64,000 nucleotides of DNA. It comes from Diphasiastrum complanatum (lineage: Eukaryota > Streptophyta > Lycopodiopsida > Lycopodiales > Lycopodiaceae). The notes under the pieces were generated by a model, which was given only the letters and a program-made list of their open reading frames with translations, was not told where the DNA came from and searched no databases. This document shows, piece by piece, positions 51,127 through 62,460 of this stretch (within the stretch, counting starts at the first letter, position 1; the number at the start of each line of letters is the position of its first letter). The position numbers and the translations under genes are program-made. The stretch is from the NCBI GenBank assembly GCA_029204225.1, contig CM055103.1:43350604-43414603 (forward strand). Reading direction: 5' to 3'.

Positions 51127-53039
51127 GTACAAGAGGATTTATGAAGATTTGATGGGGTTGATCCAAAACTAAGCCCAAATTAGCAAGTTTTTGGAAACTG
51201 GCTAATTTTGATGTGGCGAGTTGGGTAGGATAGGTATACTCAAAATTTATGGACAAAAACTTGTTGTGGGCTGCAGGGGTACTTTTCACACGTGCTAGAA
51301 CATAAAGTACCAGTTTTGGATCCTTATGTTTCAGTTTGATGCTAAATCTCCCAAATTAACAAGTTTGTGGAAACTAGCTAATTTGGAGGTAAAGAGTTTG
51401 AATTGATAGCTAGATTCAATTTTTTTGTACCAAAACTTGTTGTAGGATGTAGGTGTACCTTCCTCACGTGTGGGGCTGTACTGAACCTGTTTTGGTTGAG
51501 AAAATTCAAATTGATGCATAATTTGACTCATACACCCAAATTTAGAGATTTTTAGTGCAAATTCAAGCTTTTTCTAAAGAGATTCTATTCCTATGATTTG
51601 TTCTTGGATTAGATCATCCAAATAATTTAATTTGAGGCTTGATTCAGGTGCATTAAATGTGTTTCTCTAATTTTTTGAGTACATGTCAAAGTTGAGAGAG
51701 ATATTGCCAAAAATCATAGATTAAGGAGTGATATGCAAGGTGAGAGGTTGAAATCCATTGTACCATCACTCTAGATTTGTTCAAGAGTGATAGGGTCAAG
51801 TTTAGAAGCATCAATTTGCTAGATAACATATTTGGATCTGTCCTCCAAGTGAAACCTTTGAGAGTTATAGTGCATATATAGCTTCTATGCAAATCCTTTC
51901 TAGAATTTGACATAGATTGGCTTCAATTGAGAGTTCTAGAAAAGAGATTGAGATCCAAGTCACATTGTTCAACCCTACTCAATTTGTTTGAGTGACTGTG
52001 AGGTTTGAAAAGAGTCATTAAGGTGTCTATGGCAAATGTGTAAAGAGAGATCCAATTTTCTAAGATTTCCTTCCTTTGTAGGGGGCAAGATCTAGAAGCT
52101 CATTTTGTGTTGTTATTGGTGGAGAATTTGTCTTCTCCTAGGTGATCAAATCTTTCTAAGTGGCATTATCTCTTTGAAGCACAATATCTTAGTGAGAAAG
52201 AAGAATCACAACTTTTGATTTTGAATTTCATTCCAACTCTTAAGAGGTAGAGTCATTGGTGGAATCCAATAGGGGTGAATGAATTCAATTTATTGAGCAA
52301 AAATTGACATAGTATGTATGAAACTCAAATTAGTTCTATTCAACTTTCTTTGTGAGAGTGCGAAGGTCAAGTTGTGATCCCATTGGATGTCTAGAACAAG
52401 GAGGAGTCCATATTTGAGTGTTCATGCATGGTTGGGATCTTTGTGAATCTCTATGTGTCTGATTTTTAAGCTTGGTGAAAAATTCTTGACATAGGTTGCT
52501 ATCAAATCAAATCAAAATCATTCTAAATCTCAAGAGTGAGATTATTTGGGTCAAAGAGTGAGTCCAAATAGAAGTGATTAAGTTTGATTTTCATGTGTTT
52601 GAAACAAAACCCATCTTTTGTTCAAGAATCTCAAGTGTTGAGAGAACTGGTCAAGTGAAAAGGAAAATCTAGGTGCCATATCCTTTCATATCCATTTCAA
52701 TTCTCAAAAGAAATAGTCATTGGTATTTGTTGAGTCCAATAGGAGTTTGGATCTGATTTCTTTTGTGATTTGATTCAAAGATTGTGTGCTTTTGTCTTAG
52801 TGATCAAAGCAAAGTTTCCAAGTGACTAATCATAATGTGTGAAGATTGATTCTTAGCTAGATATTTGGTAGATCCTTCTAGATTATTGAATATGTTCAAA
52901 TCTAGTCGCTTGAGAGTCACAAATTACATTTGTAGAATCAATTCACACTCCTTTTATGTACAACGTGAATTTTAGTGGAAATCACCATGGACATGGCCCC
53001 AAACTCGAGATAGGAAGATAATATTTTAATAATCTTCAC
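51127..53039. other. Leader/LTR-like spacer with ~180-bp duplication
   Basis: No coding frame is seen. A segment at about 51170-51300 (AAATTAGCAAGTTTTTGGAAAC, then ACAAAAACTTGTTG) recurs at about 51347-51480 with changes. From the right, this is also where the LTR of the minus-strand copia at 53052 should extend (TGTGAAGATT on the minus strand from 53040), so two elements may be fused here. Confidence 0.5.
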
Positions 53040-53040
53040 A

Positions 53041-53840
53041 CTCCTTAAAATTTATGTTCCTATCAACAAAGACTTCAAAATTAGGACAAGATTTGACCTC
53101 ATCTTCATAAAGACATTCTTGAGTAGAGGTTTGATGAGAAGATCTGCAACACAATCCGAAGATGCAACATGTTCTAATGAGATCTCTCTTTTAATGACTT
53201 TTTTTCTTACAAAATGATGAGCCACTTCAATATGCTTGCTCCTTGCATGAAAGACTGGATTATTTGCAAGAGCCTGAGCAAAAATGTTATCATTCTTGAT
53301 AATTGGAAGATCTTCATTTGCATAACACTTTAGCTCCAAAAGTAGCCTTTGGTTCCATAAAACCTCCTTTGTTGTGGTTGTAAGAGATTTGTATTTAGCT
53401 TCACATGATGATAAGGAAATAGTTGTCTGCTTCTTTGATAGCCAAGAAACCAAGTTCCCTCCAAGAAATATAGTGTAAGCACTTGCGGATTTCCTATCCA
53501 ACCCGTCTCCTGCAAAATCTAAATATGAAAAAGCAATCAAAGTCAGATTTTCTCCTTCGTAGAATAATCAATAATCCAAGGTAGAAGATATATACCTCAA
53601 GATTCTTTTAACCAACTTCTAGTGATATAACTTTGGATTCTGCATGTGTTGACTTAACTTATGAACACAAAAGCTTAGATCAGGCCTAGTCACTGTTAAC
53701 CAAATAAGTGAGCCAATAAGACTCCTATAAAGAGTGATGTCCTCAAAGAATTTTTCATCATCTTTTATAGGAATTTTTACGGTGTGCTCCATAGGTGTAT
53801 CTATGTCTTTACAGTTTTCCATATGGAATTTTCTGAGCAT
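53041..53840 (-). pseudogene. Copia RT thumb and RNase H, minus strand
   Basis: The minus strand from 53840 gives KFHMENCKDIDTPMEHTVKI and YRSLIGSLIWLTVTRPDLSF. After a frameshift it gives LDFAGDGLDRKSASAYTIFL, SLSSCEAKYKSLTTTTKEVL and KHIEVAHHFVRKKVIKREIS, ending near 53052. TTTTAAGGAG (rc of 53041-53050) then TGTGAAG mark polypurine tract and LTR start. The DADW position reads DFAG, so the RNase H is altered. Confidence 0.88.
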
Positions 53841-55547
53841 GGAAAGTGCATATCTACTGTCTTATTGCATGCTATGTAAATGTTACACGTTATGACTTGT
53901 TTTTCTTTTGTAACACTGTAGCTATGGCCTTGTGCCAAGTTCGATACTGGATTGCAAGAGTTTGGTTTAAGAGTGTCATGCAATTCCTTCTATAGCGTTA
54001 TCTGCTACATTTTTTCATTTTTTCTCTTATTTCAAGTTTTGTCCTGTCAACTATGTCGTTTGTTTCTGTCTGTTTGTTGTTCTATTGTCGTATGGTTTGG
54101 TGTGTTTTCTTTTGCAGCCGCACTATAGGTGCTATTTCATTGGCAATTTTTTTTCTACTTCTACAATTGCAATATCACACGAATTGTCATTGGGATATAT
54201 CTCTACATCTTTACCAATGATTTCAACAACTTTCAATAGGAACACAAAGAGCAAGTCAAGGGACTTCAACAACAAATGTTCAGTTTGGCAAGAACATGAG
54301 CACCTTATCAGACTGCAATCATGATATGTAATCGATAAAATATCCATGCTTTTCCATTGCCTCACCATGGCCATCACATCATCAATAAAGTGGCAACTTG
54401 TACCAATGAAGGGCTCTCAAGTCGCATCAAAGGCAATAGATATTTGCAAACTGACACATATGACAAGTGTTCCTACCAACGCCAACAACGATACTTCATT
54501 GGACGACAATAGTCATCAACGAGTGAAATCCCATAGGCTGAAGTCATGAGCGCACAACGTTAAGGACAAATGTCATTTTCAAAGGCAAACAATGATGACT
54601 CTTTGGAAATTGTAGATTGAGCATTGGTTATGAACAGGTATAACACACACAAGATCTCTATCATCCCTTGTCCACACCCATTCCTTCCCCCATGTTCCAC
54701 CATATAATAACTCTTGAAGCTTCATCTCACTTTTCTCATCCATATTTCAAGATCTCATGCCCACATGATTGATCAATTTGAACTTGCTCTAGTTCTCAAT
54801 TGAAGCACTTCGTGAAGCAAACAAGTCTACAACATTTGCAACATACCAACGATGCCAATTTAGAGCTCCCGTTGAGCAATGACAAGCATATTACCACAAG
54901 GACCTTGGAGGTTTCACAAAACAACAAGTGGTGTATTCGCAATTAAAGAAATCGACAAGTTATTTACTTGTTGACCATTTAAAGGCCACTAGTATGTGAA
55001 AATTAAAAGAGGATCGTTCAAGCCCCTATAGGCAATCCTTCATCGAGTTTTCAACGGTACGATTGACCTCAAATAAGCTGCAATGCAATAATCAAAGTTC
55101 TGCCAACATCATGTCTTCAAGGGACAACTATGAGCAACCAACCTTTGATCCATTCATTCACCTCCACTACCACCCCCATATCTGACTCACATCCTACCAC
55201 TTACCCTCATCTTCATCTCATTACCAGTCATTTACCCTTGTGTTGTTTTCATACCATATTCAACAACCCAAGCTCTTGTACATTATCCATTGAATCATCA
55301 GCATGGGCACTTGAAAATACAGCCCATCAAAGAGCCAACTCCCATATGATCCACATCAAATCTTTTGGAGATGCTCATACTTTTTCAAAGCTTCATCTCT
55401 CCTACAAAGCAGCACTTTACAAAAAGTTCCACATCTACAAACTGCATCGATTTTTTACTCCTCCAGCACCATAAGGAGCGGGGTCTTAACATTGCACTTG
55501 GCGTGGGACCGCCAAGTTCTTAACAGAGTGGATAATGTAGGCTAATA
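53841..55547. other. Spacer, no gene recognised
   Basis: Several short open frames match no family I know. The right end, 55475-55547, resembles the 3' untranslated end of a gypsy element and carries the hairpin listed next. Confidence 0.4.
55496..55517. other. Hairpin flanked by TCTTAAC
   Basis: ACTTGGCG pairs with CGCCAAGT around a 6-nt loop, and TCTTAAC occurs on both sides. It lies about 30 bp before a likely LTR start (TGTAGGCTAATATT at about 55549). Confidence 0.6.
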
Positions 55548-55548
55548 T

Positions 55549-57670
55549 TCCCTGTGAATATTCTAGCCATATGGTAATTCAAATTAGTTCAAGTCATATA
55601 ATTAAAGTGACTCTAGCTTAGGTCCATTGGGGGTTTGTCCCATGGAACCTAACTTATAAAAATAACTCATATGGTCCATTGGAGGTTTGTCCCATGGAAC
55701 CTATTGTAAGTGACTTAGTTTTGTACTTAAATTACTATGGCTTGTAACTTAACTAGATTATCAGGTTTTGAGTAAGGAACTGGATTATTGATTTGTATTT
55801 GTGTTAGTAACAAAAACAATTGTTTCTAATATATTCGTGAACTATTTGAGTTCTTTAGCCATGATTGGACTTTAGTTGTCAAGGACTTCTATCTAGAACA
55901 CATTAGTTTAAGAATAACATTAACTTTTTGTCTGTTCGTACGCATCTGCATCGAACATAGCACAGATCCCTGCTGACAACTTAATCAGCGAGAGTGTAAT
56001 TCATTCGAGCTACTCTGATTACATTTCATTAGCAGAACACTTTTCCTTCAGTTCGATAGAGGAAGATTGTTGTTTGGAATTCATTTATCAACACACACCA
56101 CAATACAAGTAATATTGGTTACTTATAAAATGTCTGTTGACAACCAGATTAACATCAACCTCCATTTCATTCGAAACAAGTCAAGTCTGTATCAATTAAG
56201 CAGCTTTTGAGTGCTACTCCTTGGGGAACGATCTAAATACTACATAGATATAGCAACTGTGTGTTGGTATGTTGCGACATTCACCTATATTGCACGCAAA
56301 TCTGTTGGTGAATGGGTTTTAGTGGCATGTGTAATTTTGTGCATGTATCTGGAGTGAACAAGCCCTGAGCATCCCACTGACAGGCTGGGAGTTCAGAACA
56401 GTTTCGAGGTTGGTTTTGCTTGTTATCAGGCTTTGTGGACATTCATTAGATGTGTTCTTGTTATTACAATGCCCAAACCAGACATAATGGATTGATTAAC
56501 ATTGTAGTATTTGTCTTGCCTGTCAGAGGACACTCAGGTTTGTCACTCTTGCACTAAAGCACATGCATAAATGACCACATTCAGTCAAGCCAAAACGTTC
56601 AACCATCTAATCAACATGCAAAATCGCTGAACAATGACTGAAATCCTATTCTAACGCTGCAAAAAGAGTTACAATCAGATCCTAAACACTACTAAACTTG
56701 CATAAATCCACAAAACTGAAACAAGCAACTATTCCAGCAGCATTATAGAAGTCCAGAAATCAAGAAACCAACCAGTCTTTTGATTCTTGGACATCCCAAG
56801 AATATCAAGAACAGGATTGTAAGATAATATGCAAGAACTACACCACAAACCCAGTCTATTTAATTTACCTGAATGCTGATTCTTACATTAATCCACAAAC
56901 AAAAAATAAAACCTAGTCCACCTAGTAAAGCAGGAAATCTCATCCACTCTACGATCCACAACCACACACAAAGGAGGGAAGGGCAAGATCATGAATGCAT
57001 TCACTCAAGAAACAAGCATGATCAAGGAGCTCAATGGATGCACCAAAACTTGTGGAGGCTCTTCTCATTTCAGCATGGAGTAGGACATTTCACAAAAGCT
57101 CCTCTTCTCAAAGAGGGAGTCTCTTAAATAAGCAAGAGAGCTCCTTAGGTGGCATCATAGTGGCATTTCCACATTACAAAAATTACAAGTGGAATAATGC
57201 TCTCCACTAGAGGTCACCATCAAAAGGTGGCTCACTCTACTTTCTTTAAGAGGGGTCTACTTGTATATATTACTTTGCCTAGAAATACTAGTTGCTACAT
57301 GGTCATTCCATCTTCCGGGATTCACCATGAGGCTTACACAATTCTTGCTTGTCATTCCTAACTAGCATTTCTCGGCTCTCAGTCTTTGTTTGTCTCATCT
57401 TCTCAGAGACCTCCTCGGTCAAATGTGAGAGGTGCTCTTGGGTAGCTCTGGCCGAGCATCTTGGGGATTCGTCGAAATCCACTGACAAGCTGGGAAACAG
57501 ACTATAATGAAGAGTAATCTTTCTATCTGATCGGACTTTAATCTCATAGTTAAAGATCTAAGAAGCCAACCACCTGGAACGGGTAGAAGCACCCGGTTTC
57601 CAGAGATAAGAAAATAAAAAAAGACCAAAAACAATTGTGTTCACAGATTCTAAGTAGAAATTTGTGAACA
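55549..57670 (+). repeat. Possible long LTR of a gypsy element
   Basis: The stretch begins TGTAGGCTAATATT and ends a few bases before a tRNA-Asp-type primer site at 57673, as a Tat/Athila LTR would. It contains a repeated phrase, TCCATTGGRGGTTTGTCCCATGGAACCTA, at about 55622 and 55677. No second copy is in the window, so the call rests on position and primer site only. No gene is recognised inside. Confidence 0.4.
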
Positions 57671-57672
57671 TT

Positions 57673-57687
57673 TGGCGCCATTTCCAC
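57673..57687 (+). other. Primer-binding site, tRNA-Asp type (degenerate)
   Basis: TGGCGCCATTTCC differs at two bases from TGGCGCCGTTGCC, the complement of the plant tRNA-Asp 3' end used by Athila/Tat elements. Confidence 0.6.
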
Positions 57688-57896
57688 CAATACACAGACA
57701 AACACAATCACAAAACCAAACTATCTGTACTAGCAAACAAGTTCTTGAAATCTCACGCGCTCCATCTCAACCGAGTCCGTCACTCTGGTCTCGATCGAGT
57801 TTCTAGTTCCATCCTCGACCGAGTCTTCACGGTCTGCACTTGGTCGAGTCCATATTCAATCCTCGACTGACTTTCTCAGTTCAAAACTCAACCGAG

Positions 57897-58016
57897 TCTC
57901 TCGTTAGGATCTCGACCGAGTCTCTCATTAGGATCTCGACCGAGTCTCTCGTTAGGATCTCGACCGAGTCTCTCATTAGGATCTCGACCGAGTCTCTCGT
58001 TAGAATCTTAACCGAG
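57897..58016. repeat. 24-bp minisatellite, five units
   Basis: Five units of TCTCTCRTTAGGATCTCGAC plus CGAG at 57897, 57921, 57945, 57969 and 57993. The R position alternates G, A, G, A, G, giving a 48-bp dimer pattern. On the plus strand it reads as an 8-residue repeat (ESLVRIST). Looser copies of TCGACCGAG lie on both sides. Confidence 0.95.
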
Positions 58017-58169
58017 TTTCAACCGAGCATCTTCGTTAAGATCTTGACCGACGGTCCGATCTCGACCAAATTTTTTCAATCCGATCTCGACCGAATTTTT
58101 CAGTCCATTATCGATCGAGTATTTCCTGTCAGATCTCGACCAAATCTATAATAGATGTTTGTACGCAGA

Positions 58170-59200
58170 TCCTTGAGGAAATGGCAGGAGCTGAAGTTTT
58201 CAGCTTCTTAAATGAGTTTAGTGGCTATTTTTTTGGTCCAAATTGCTCCAGAAGATAGACACAAAATCGCGTTTGCCACGAAAAATGGCATTTATGCTTA
58301 TAATGTCATGTCTTTTGGCTTATGCAACACCCCTTCCACGTTCCAACATGTCATGCAAATGGCGTTTCCAGATTTGTTACATTGAATTGTTGAGATTTTT
58401 TTTGATGATTTGGGTGTACATTCTTCTGCAGACAAGCACCTAGAAGGCCTTGAAAAGATATTCATTCGCTATCGTAGATTTGGAATTTCACTAAACCCTG
58501 AAAAATGTTAAATCTGGGTCACCCATGGGGTTGTGCTTTGACATATCATTTCAAAGGATGGTATTTCTATCGATCCTTCTAAGATCAAGATTATAGTTGA
58601 GATGCCTCTACTCGCAACAGTGAAGGAAATTTACGTCTTCCTAGGCCACACTAACTATTACCGCATCTTCATAATCAAGTACGCCGGTAAGGCGAGACTC
58701 ATTTATTTAGTTGTGATAGACTCTAGATAGTCTGAGGAACGTATAAAAGCTTTCGAGGATTTGAAAACAACACTTACTACCACACCCATACTTCATTCCC
58801 CAGATTACACGAAGGAATTCCACGTGCATACCGATGCAAGTAAGTATGCCGTAGGGGGTCTCTTAGCACAACCATTAGCACATGTGATGTTTGCCGACGA
58901 GCCGAAAAGAATACAAAAGCAGACTTCACTCCGCTGACACCCATTATAGAAGGCGAAGCCTTCCATAAATGGGGTATAGACGTTGTTGGGCCCATCAACC
59001 CAACAGCAAAGAATACCCAAGCATGGTATATCCTGATCGCAACGGATTACGCAACCAAGTGGGTGGAAGTACGTGCAACAAAGGACGCCAATAGCGCGTT
59101 TTCTTTATAAAAACGTTATTACACATTTTGGTTGTCCAATTGAGTTTGTTAGTGACCAAGGCACTCACTTCTTAAATGAAGTGATCGACAAGGTTTTTGA
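58170..59200 (+). pseudogene. Gypsy RT, partial RNase H and integrase (Athila/Tat-like)
   Basis: Plus-strand blocks are FATKNGIYAYNVMSFGLCNT, PSTFQHVMQMAF, IFFDDLGVHS (catalytic FFDD), LEGLEKIFIRYRRFGISLNP, then VFLGHTNYYRIF and EFHVHTDASKYAVGGLLAQ, the start of RNase H. At about 58870 it jumps to integrase: CDVCRRAEKNTKADFTPLTP, HKWGIDVVGPINP with the first Asp, ATDYATKWVEVRATKD and EFVSDQGTHFLNEVIDK with the second Asp. The RNase H core and half of the integrase zinc domain are missing. It ends at 59205 in TCGACCGA-rich sequence. Confidence 0.88.
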
Positions 59201-59204
59201 AATC

Positions 59205-60050
59205 TCGACCGAATCATTCCGTTACAATGTCGACCGAATCGGGCACTTCAAAAATCTCAACCGAGGCCACACAAGATGAACGACTATAAAGACCTCAAAA
59301 TCACAGTCATTTTCACCTCGGCGACGTGCAAGCTCTCGAGTCTTGAAGCGAATGATTTCCGGTGATCTTCCAGCTTCCATCACCGCTCCTGGCGTTCTTG
59401 CATTCGATTGATTCATGCTCACACACATGATCCAGTCATTGAGAGTCAGCCCTTACAATCATGAAACCACGACGAGCACCATCAAACATCACATTTGAGA
59501 AAACTCTAAAACTGCCATAAATCAAGATATGCATTCCAACTTTTTGCAGATAGAAGCGCTGAGGGGTAGTGCCGCTAGAGAGCTCATTATGCTCTAGTTT
59601 TACTATTGTGAAACACGCTTTCCATTCCAACACCATCCTTTTTGGAACCACAACCATTTTCCACCGCCTCTTTCTTTCTAACTATTGTGTTACACTCCAC
59701 GTTCTTCACCAACTCACCTACTGCATTCTCAGCCAAGTCCTTGTACTTTCATTTTCACCCGAGTGCCATTGTTTCCATGTCTTCCAAGCCTCAGCTCTGA
59801 ATCGCATATCTCCGTCACCTTCTCGACTGAGCCTTCCATCACCTTTTTGACCGAGCCTTCCATCACCATCTCAACCGGCAGTTTTCCATCACCATCTTGA
59901 CAGATAGTTTTCCATCGCCATCTCGACCGCTGACTGTTTTCCATCCCACTCGACCGAGTCACCCCGTCACAGTCTCGACCAAACCGAACCGAACCTAAAC
60001 TCTGCTATAAATCTCAACCGACTCAAATTTTTTAGAGAGCATTTTTAGCA
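59205..60050. other. Spacer with dispersed TCGACCGA-type motifs
   Basis: Motifs such as TCTCGACCGAATC (59208), GTCGACCGAATC (59228), TCTCAACCGAGG (59256), and a cluster at 59820-60020 (TTGACCGAGCC, TCTCGACCGCTG, CTCGACCGAGTC) resemble the minisatellite unit. Between 59280 and 59810 no gene is recognised. The cluster includes a TTTTCCATCACCATCT repeat of about 28 bp at 59830-59920. Confidence 0.6.
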
Positions 60051-60060
60051 ATTTTTGCTC

Positions 60061-61174
60061 ATGTCTTCTCATCAATCTTCTAGTTCTGATGACCCAAATG
60101 CTAATAAGCTTGATATCCATATGGGTAAGCTAGATATCACAGAGATGACAGCCTGGTACCAGCAACCAAGTCAATTCCTCACTCAGATTGAATTTCAAAT
60201 ATATGTTTTGACTGGCTACCAGAGCCCTTACCTACTGCACATGGCCTATGCATCCTACAACACCAGCTTATTATTCCTCTAGTCAAGAACTATGTGTATA
60301 ATATCTACCTTTCTGCAACAGACTCACTTTCAAGTTCCCTCGAGGACCAAATCCAGTCACCAAAACATTGCAGAAGATTGAACAGACGACATATTTCAAG
60401 TTTATAGATCCATCTGTTGAGAAGTAGAAGAACAAGGATGACTATCGGTACGAGCCCATAAATGATCAAGCTCTGGTTGCTGCTTGTGCATACTTGACAA
60501 AGTACACACAACGTTCCAGAACCAAGATCCTGCGGGTTCCGATGTCCATGTTCTACATGATGGCAGATTCACGACTGCACAACCAGAATCTATATGATTG
60601 GGCCCAGTTTGCCTTGAATTGCCTTCATGAGTGTATTAAGAACAAGCAACCCTCCACCCTCCTCAGTTATATGATGATCGATCTCACTCTCCGACAGGTG
60701 ATTAACAGACCAAAACTCCGGGAGCTGTTGCAAGTGGCGAAAAAAACTTGGGACATACTAAATCAGTCCAAGAAGTCCAAGCGGTCCCAAGCACAGACAT
60801 CGTCGCCACAGGGGCCAGCCCCTAAAAGACCAAACACCAGCATAATGAAGTTGACAATGAAGAAGCAGTCGACACCACCGGACTCCCAACAAGATCCAAC
60901 AGCTGAGGGATTTTCAGCAGCACAAGAGACAGATACCCCTAAAGCCAAGCTGCCTGAAACACACCAGCAGAGGATGAGAACAAAGCTGATGACAAAGAGG
61001 AGATCTCCAGATGCAATGGAGTCAGATGAGTCAGAATCTGAGGGAGAGCCACTCACGAGAAAACCACGAGCCACGAGCCAAGCCACACACTCTCATTCGA
61101 CATCCTCGAGCTCGATAGACTCTCAAGATGGCAGCTCCACCTCCAATACAACATCCCAACAACACTCCTTGTGA
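60061..61174 (+). pseudogene. Unidentified ORF, helical then Ser/Lys-rich
   Basis: ATG 60061 opens a frame (MSSHQSSSSDDPNANKLDIH) that stops at about 60280. The next frame has FKFPRGPNPVTKTLQKIEQT, then DDYRYEPINDQALVAACAYL after a stop at 60426, and runs without a break to 61172-61174. The centre looks like a folded helical domain (VPMSMFYMMADSRLHNQNLY, WAQFALNCLHECIKN). The C-terminal 120 residues are low complexity with Lys/Arg clusters (TKRRSPDAMESDESESEGE), like a nuclear protein. I do not recognise the family. Position after the gypsy leader suggests an extra retroelement ORF, but a host pseudogene is possible. Confidence 0.45.
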
Positions 61175-61199
61175 AGGATTTCAGATCATTCAAGAACCA

Positions 61200-61822
61200 A
61201 TCCATGTCTCTAATTCTTGGTTACAATAAGGAGCAAATCAACAATCCTACCAATGTAGAAAAATCAGCATCTACATACAAAATGAGATGCATACTCTAAG
61301 AGAACTTGATCAAACATGAACCAAAACATAAAATATGTTTGTTGTCCATACAATTATAGTACCTTACTATATTTCACACGTGTGAAATCGAAAATAGCAA
61401 AATATGAGCATTCTACACACAAGATTGCAATATATCACCAAGATAGTGCACCAATGAGTAGTAGAACCCAAAGAGAACCATGTATAATGATGAAATGAGA
61501 GAGAGAAGAGAGAAGATATGTCTCCCCACGAGTTACATCCTTTTATAGAGTGTCAAAACCCTATTTGGCCACTTGGCTTTCCCTCCAAAATGTAAACCCT
61601 ACTATTTTTGGGTCTAGATTCAATGTACCCAAAGTTCAAATTGAATCTCTCTCAAACTTGACTACCAACTTTCCCACACTTTCAAAAAGTGTTTATTGAA
61701 TGTATTTTAAACTAATATAACTTCAAAAAGTTTATCTCTAAGTCTAAAATGAGTTTTGGCCTCTTATTAACAATTTACCAAAATATGACTAAACTAGACT
61801 AAACTAGTTGAAATCTCTCACA
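61200..61822 (-). repeat. Probable copia 3' LTR, minus strand
   Basis: On the minus strand GAAGAGGGAG (rc of 61823-61832) is followed by TGTGAGAGATTTC at 61822, a polypurine tract and LTR start. A TATAAAAGG on the minus strand lies at about 61545. The far border was not fixed. Confidence 0.6.
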
Positions 61823-62243
61823 CTCCCTCTTCAACTAGTTTTGGCATAGTTTTGACAATAGAACTTTGATTTAACTTTAGAATGATCTCCATACTAAGTA
61901 TAGATCTCCTTTCTAAGGTTCTAAAGTATCTTTCATAATTGATATAAAGAATAGTGTCCAAATTGGATGCTTCACTATTTCTTACATCAATTTTACACAT
62001 CAAGATATAACTAGAATATGAAGAACCAAATAGAATGTGAATGGAATGATTCCTCCATGTTTTAAACTTTGAACTCTCTGGAAAATTACAACAATCAAAC
62101 AATAAATGTGAGTGATGACCATTTGCTTGCTTGTCTCTTCCAACTTTGTCCTTTCTTGATATGTCTCCACCATAAAACTCTATGAATGAGTCTCCATCTC
62201 CATCTTGCCACAAGATATCATCAACACTTGATGACTTGGCCAT
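61818..62243 (-). CDS. ORF ending at the copia polypurine tract, function unknown
   Basis: A 141-codon minus-strand frame from ATG 62241-62243 ends with PKLVEEGV and a stop that overlaps the LTR start by five bases. Pol of copia elements often ends this way, but no RNase H motif is visible. The N-terminus (SSVDDILWQDGDGDSFIEFY) is acidic and the middle is Ser-rich. It could be a pol tail, an extra 3' ORF or a decayed frame. I give no function. Confidence 0.3.
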   Translation of the reverse strand: MAKSSSVDDILWQDGDGDSFIEFYGGDISRKDKVGRDKQANGHHSHLLFDCCNFPESSKFKTWRNHSIHILFGSSYSSYILMCKIDVRNSEASNLDTILYINYERYFRTLERRSILSMEIILKLNQSSIVKTMPKLVEEGV

Positions 62244-62460
62244 GGATGAGTGACTGGTGCCCAGGCCCGCGTTGCGTTGCCTGATGCGTAGGGATGCTGC
62301 TCGGGACCCATCTCTCGTTGCCTAAGATGCCTAGGCCGCTGTCCAGGACTAGCGCCACGTTGCTCGACGCTCAGAGAGCCCACAAATGGGTGTTCGAAAA
62401 AATTGGTGCCCACGAAAGAAATTTTTTGAGCCCCCACCCATTCAGGTAAGGAGGGCACCA
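62244..62460. other. GC-richer spacer between copia and promoter
   Basis: The composition rises in GC from 62250 to 62460. An open frame on the minus strand crosses it, but has no recognisable content. Confidence 0.4.

Noticed and set aside
57897-58016. Regular 24-bp repeats as a CRISPR array
   Set aside because: Units are directly adjacent without spacers, and the context is a plant nuclear retroelement.
57840-58151. 103-codon frame with an 8-residue repeat as a protein gene
   Set aside because: The frame is open because the 24-bp unit is a multiple of three and lacks stops; flanks show no coding signal.
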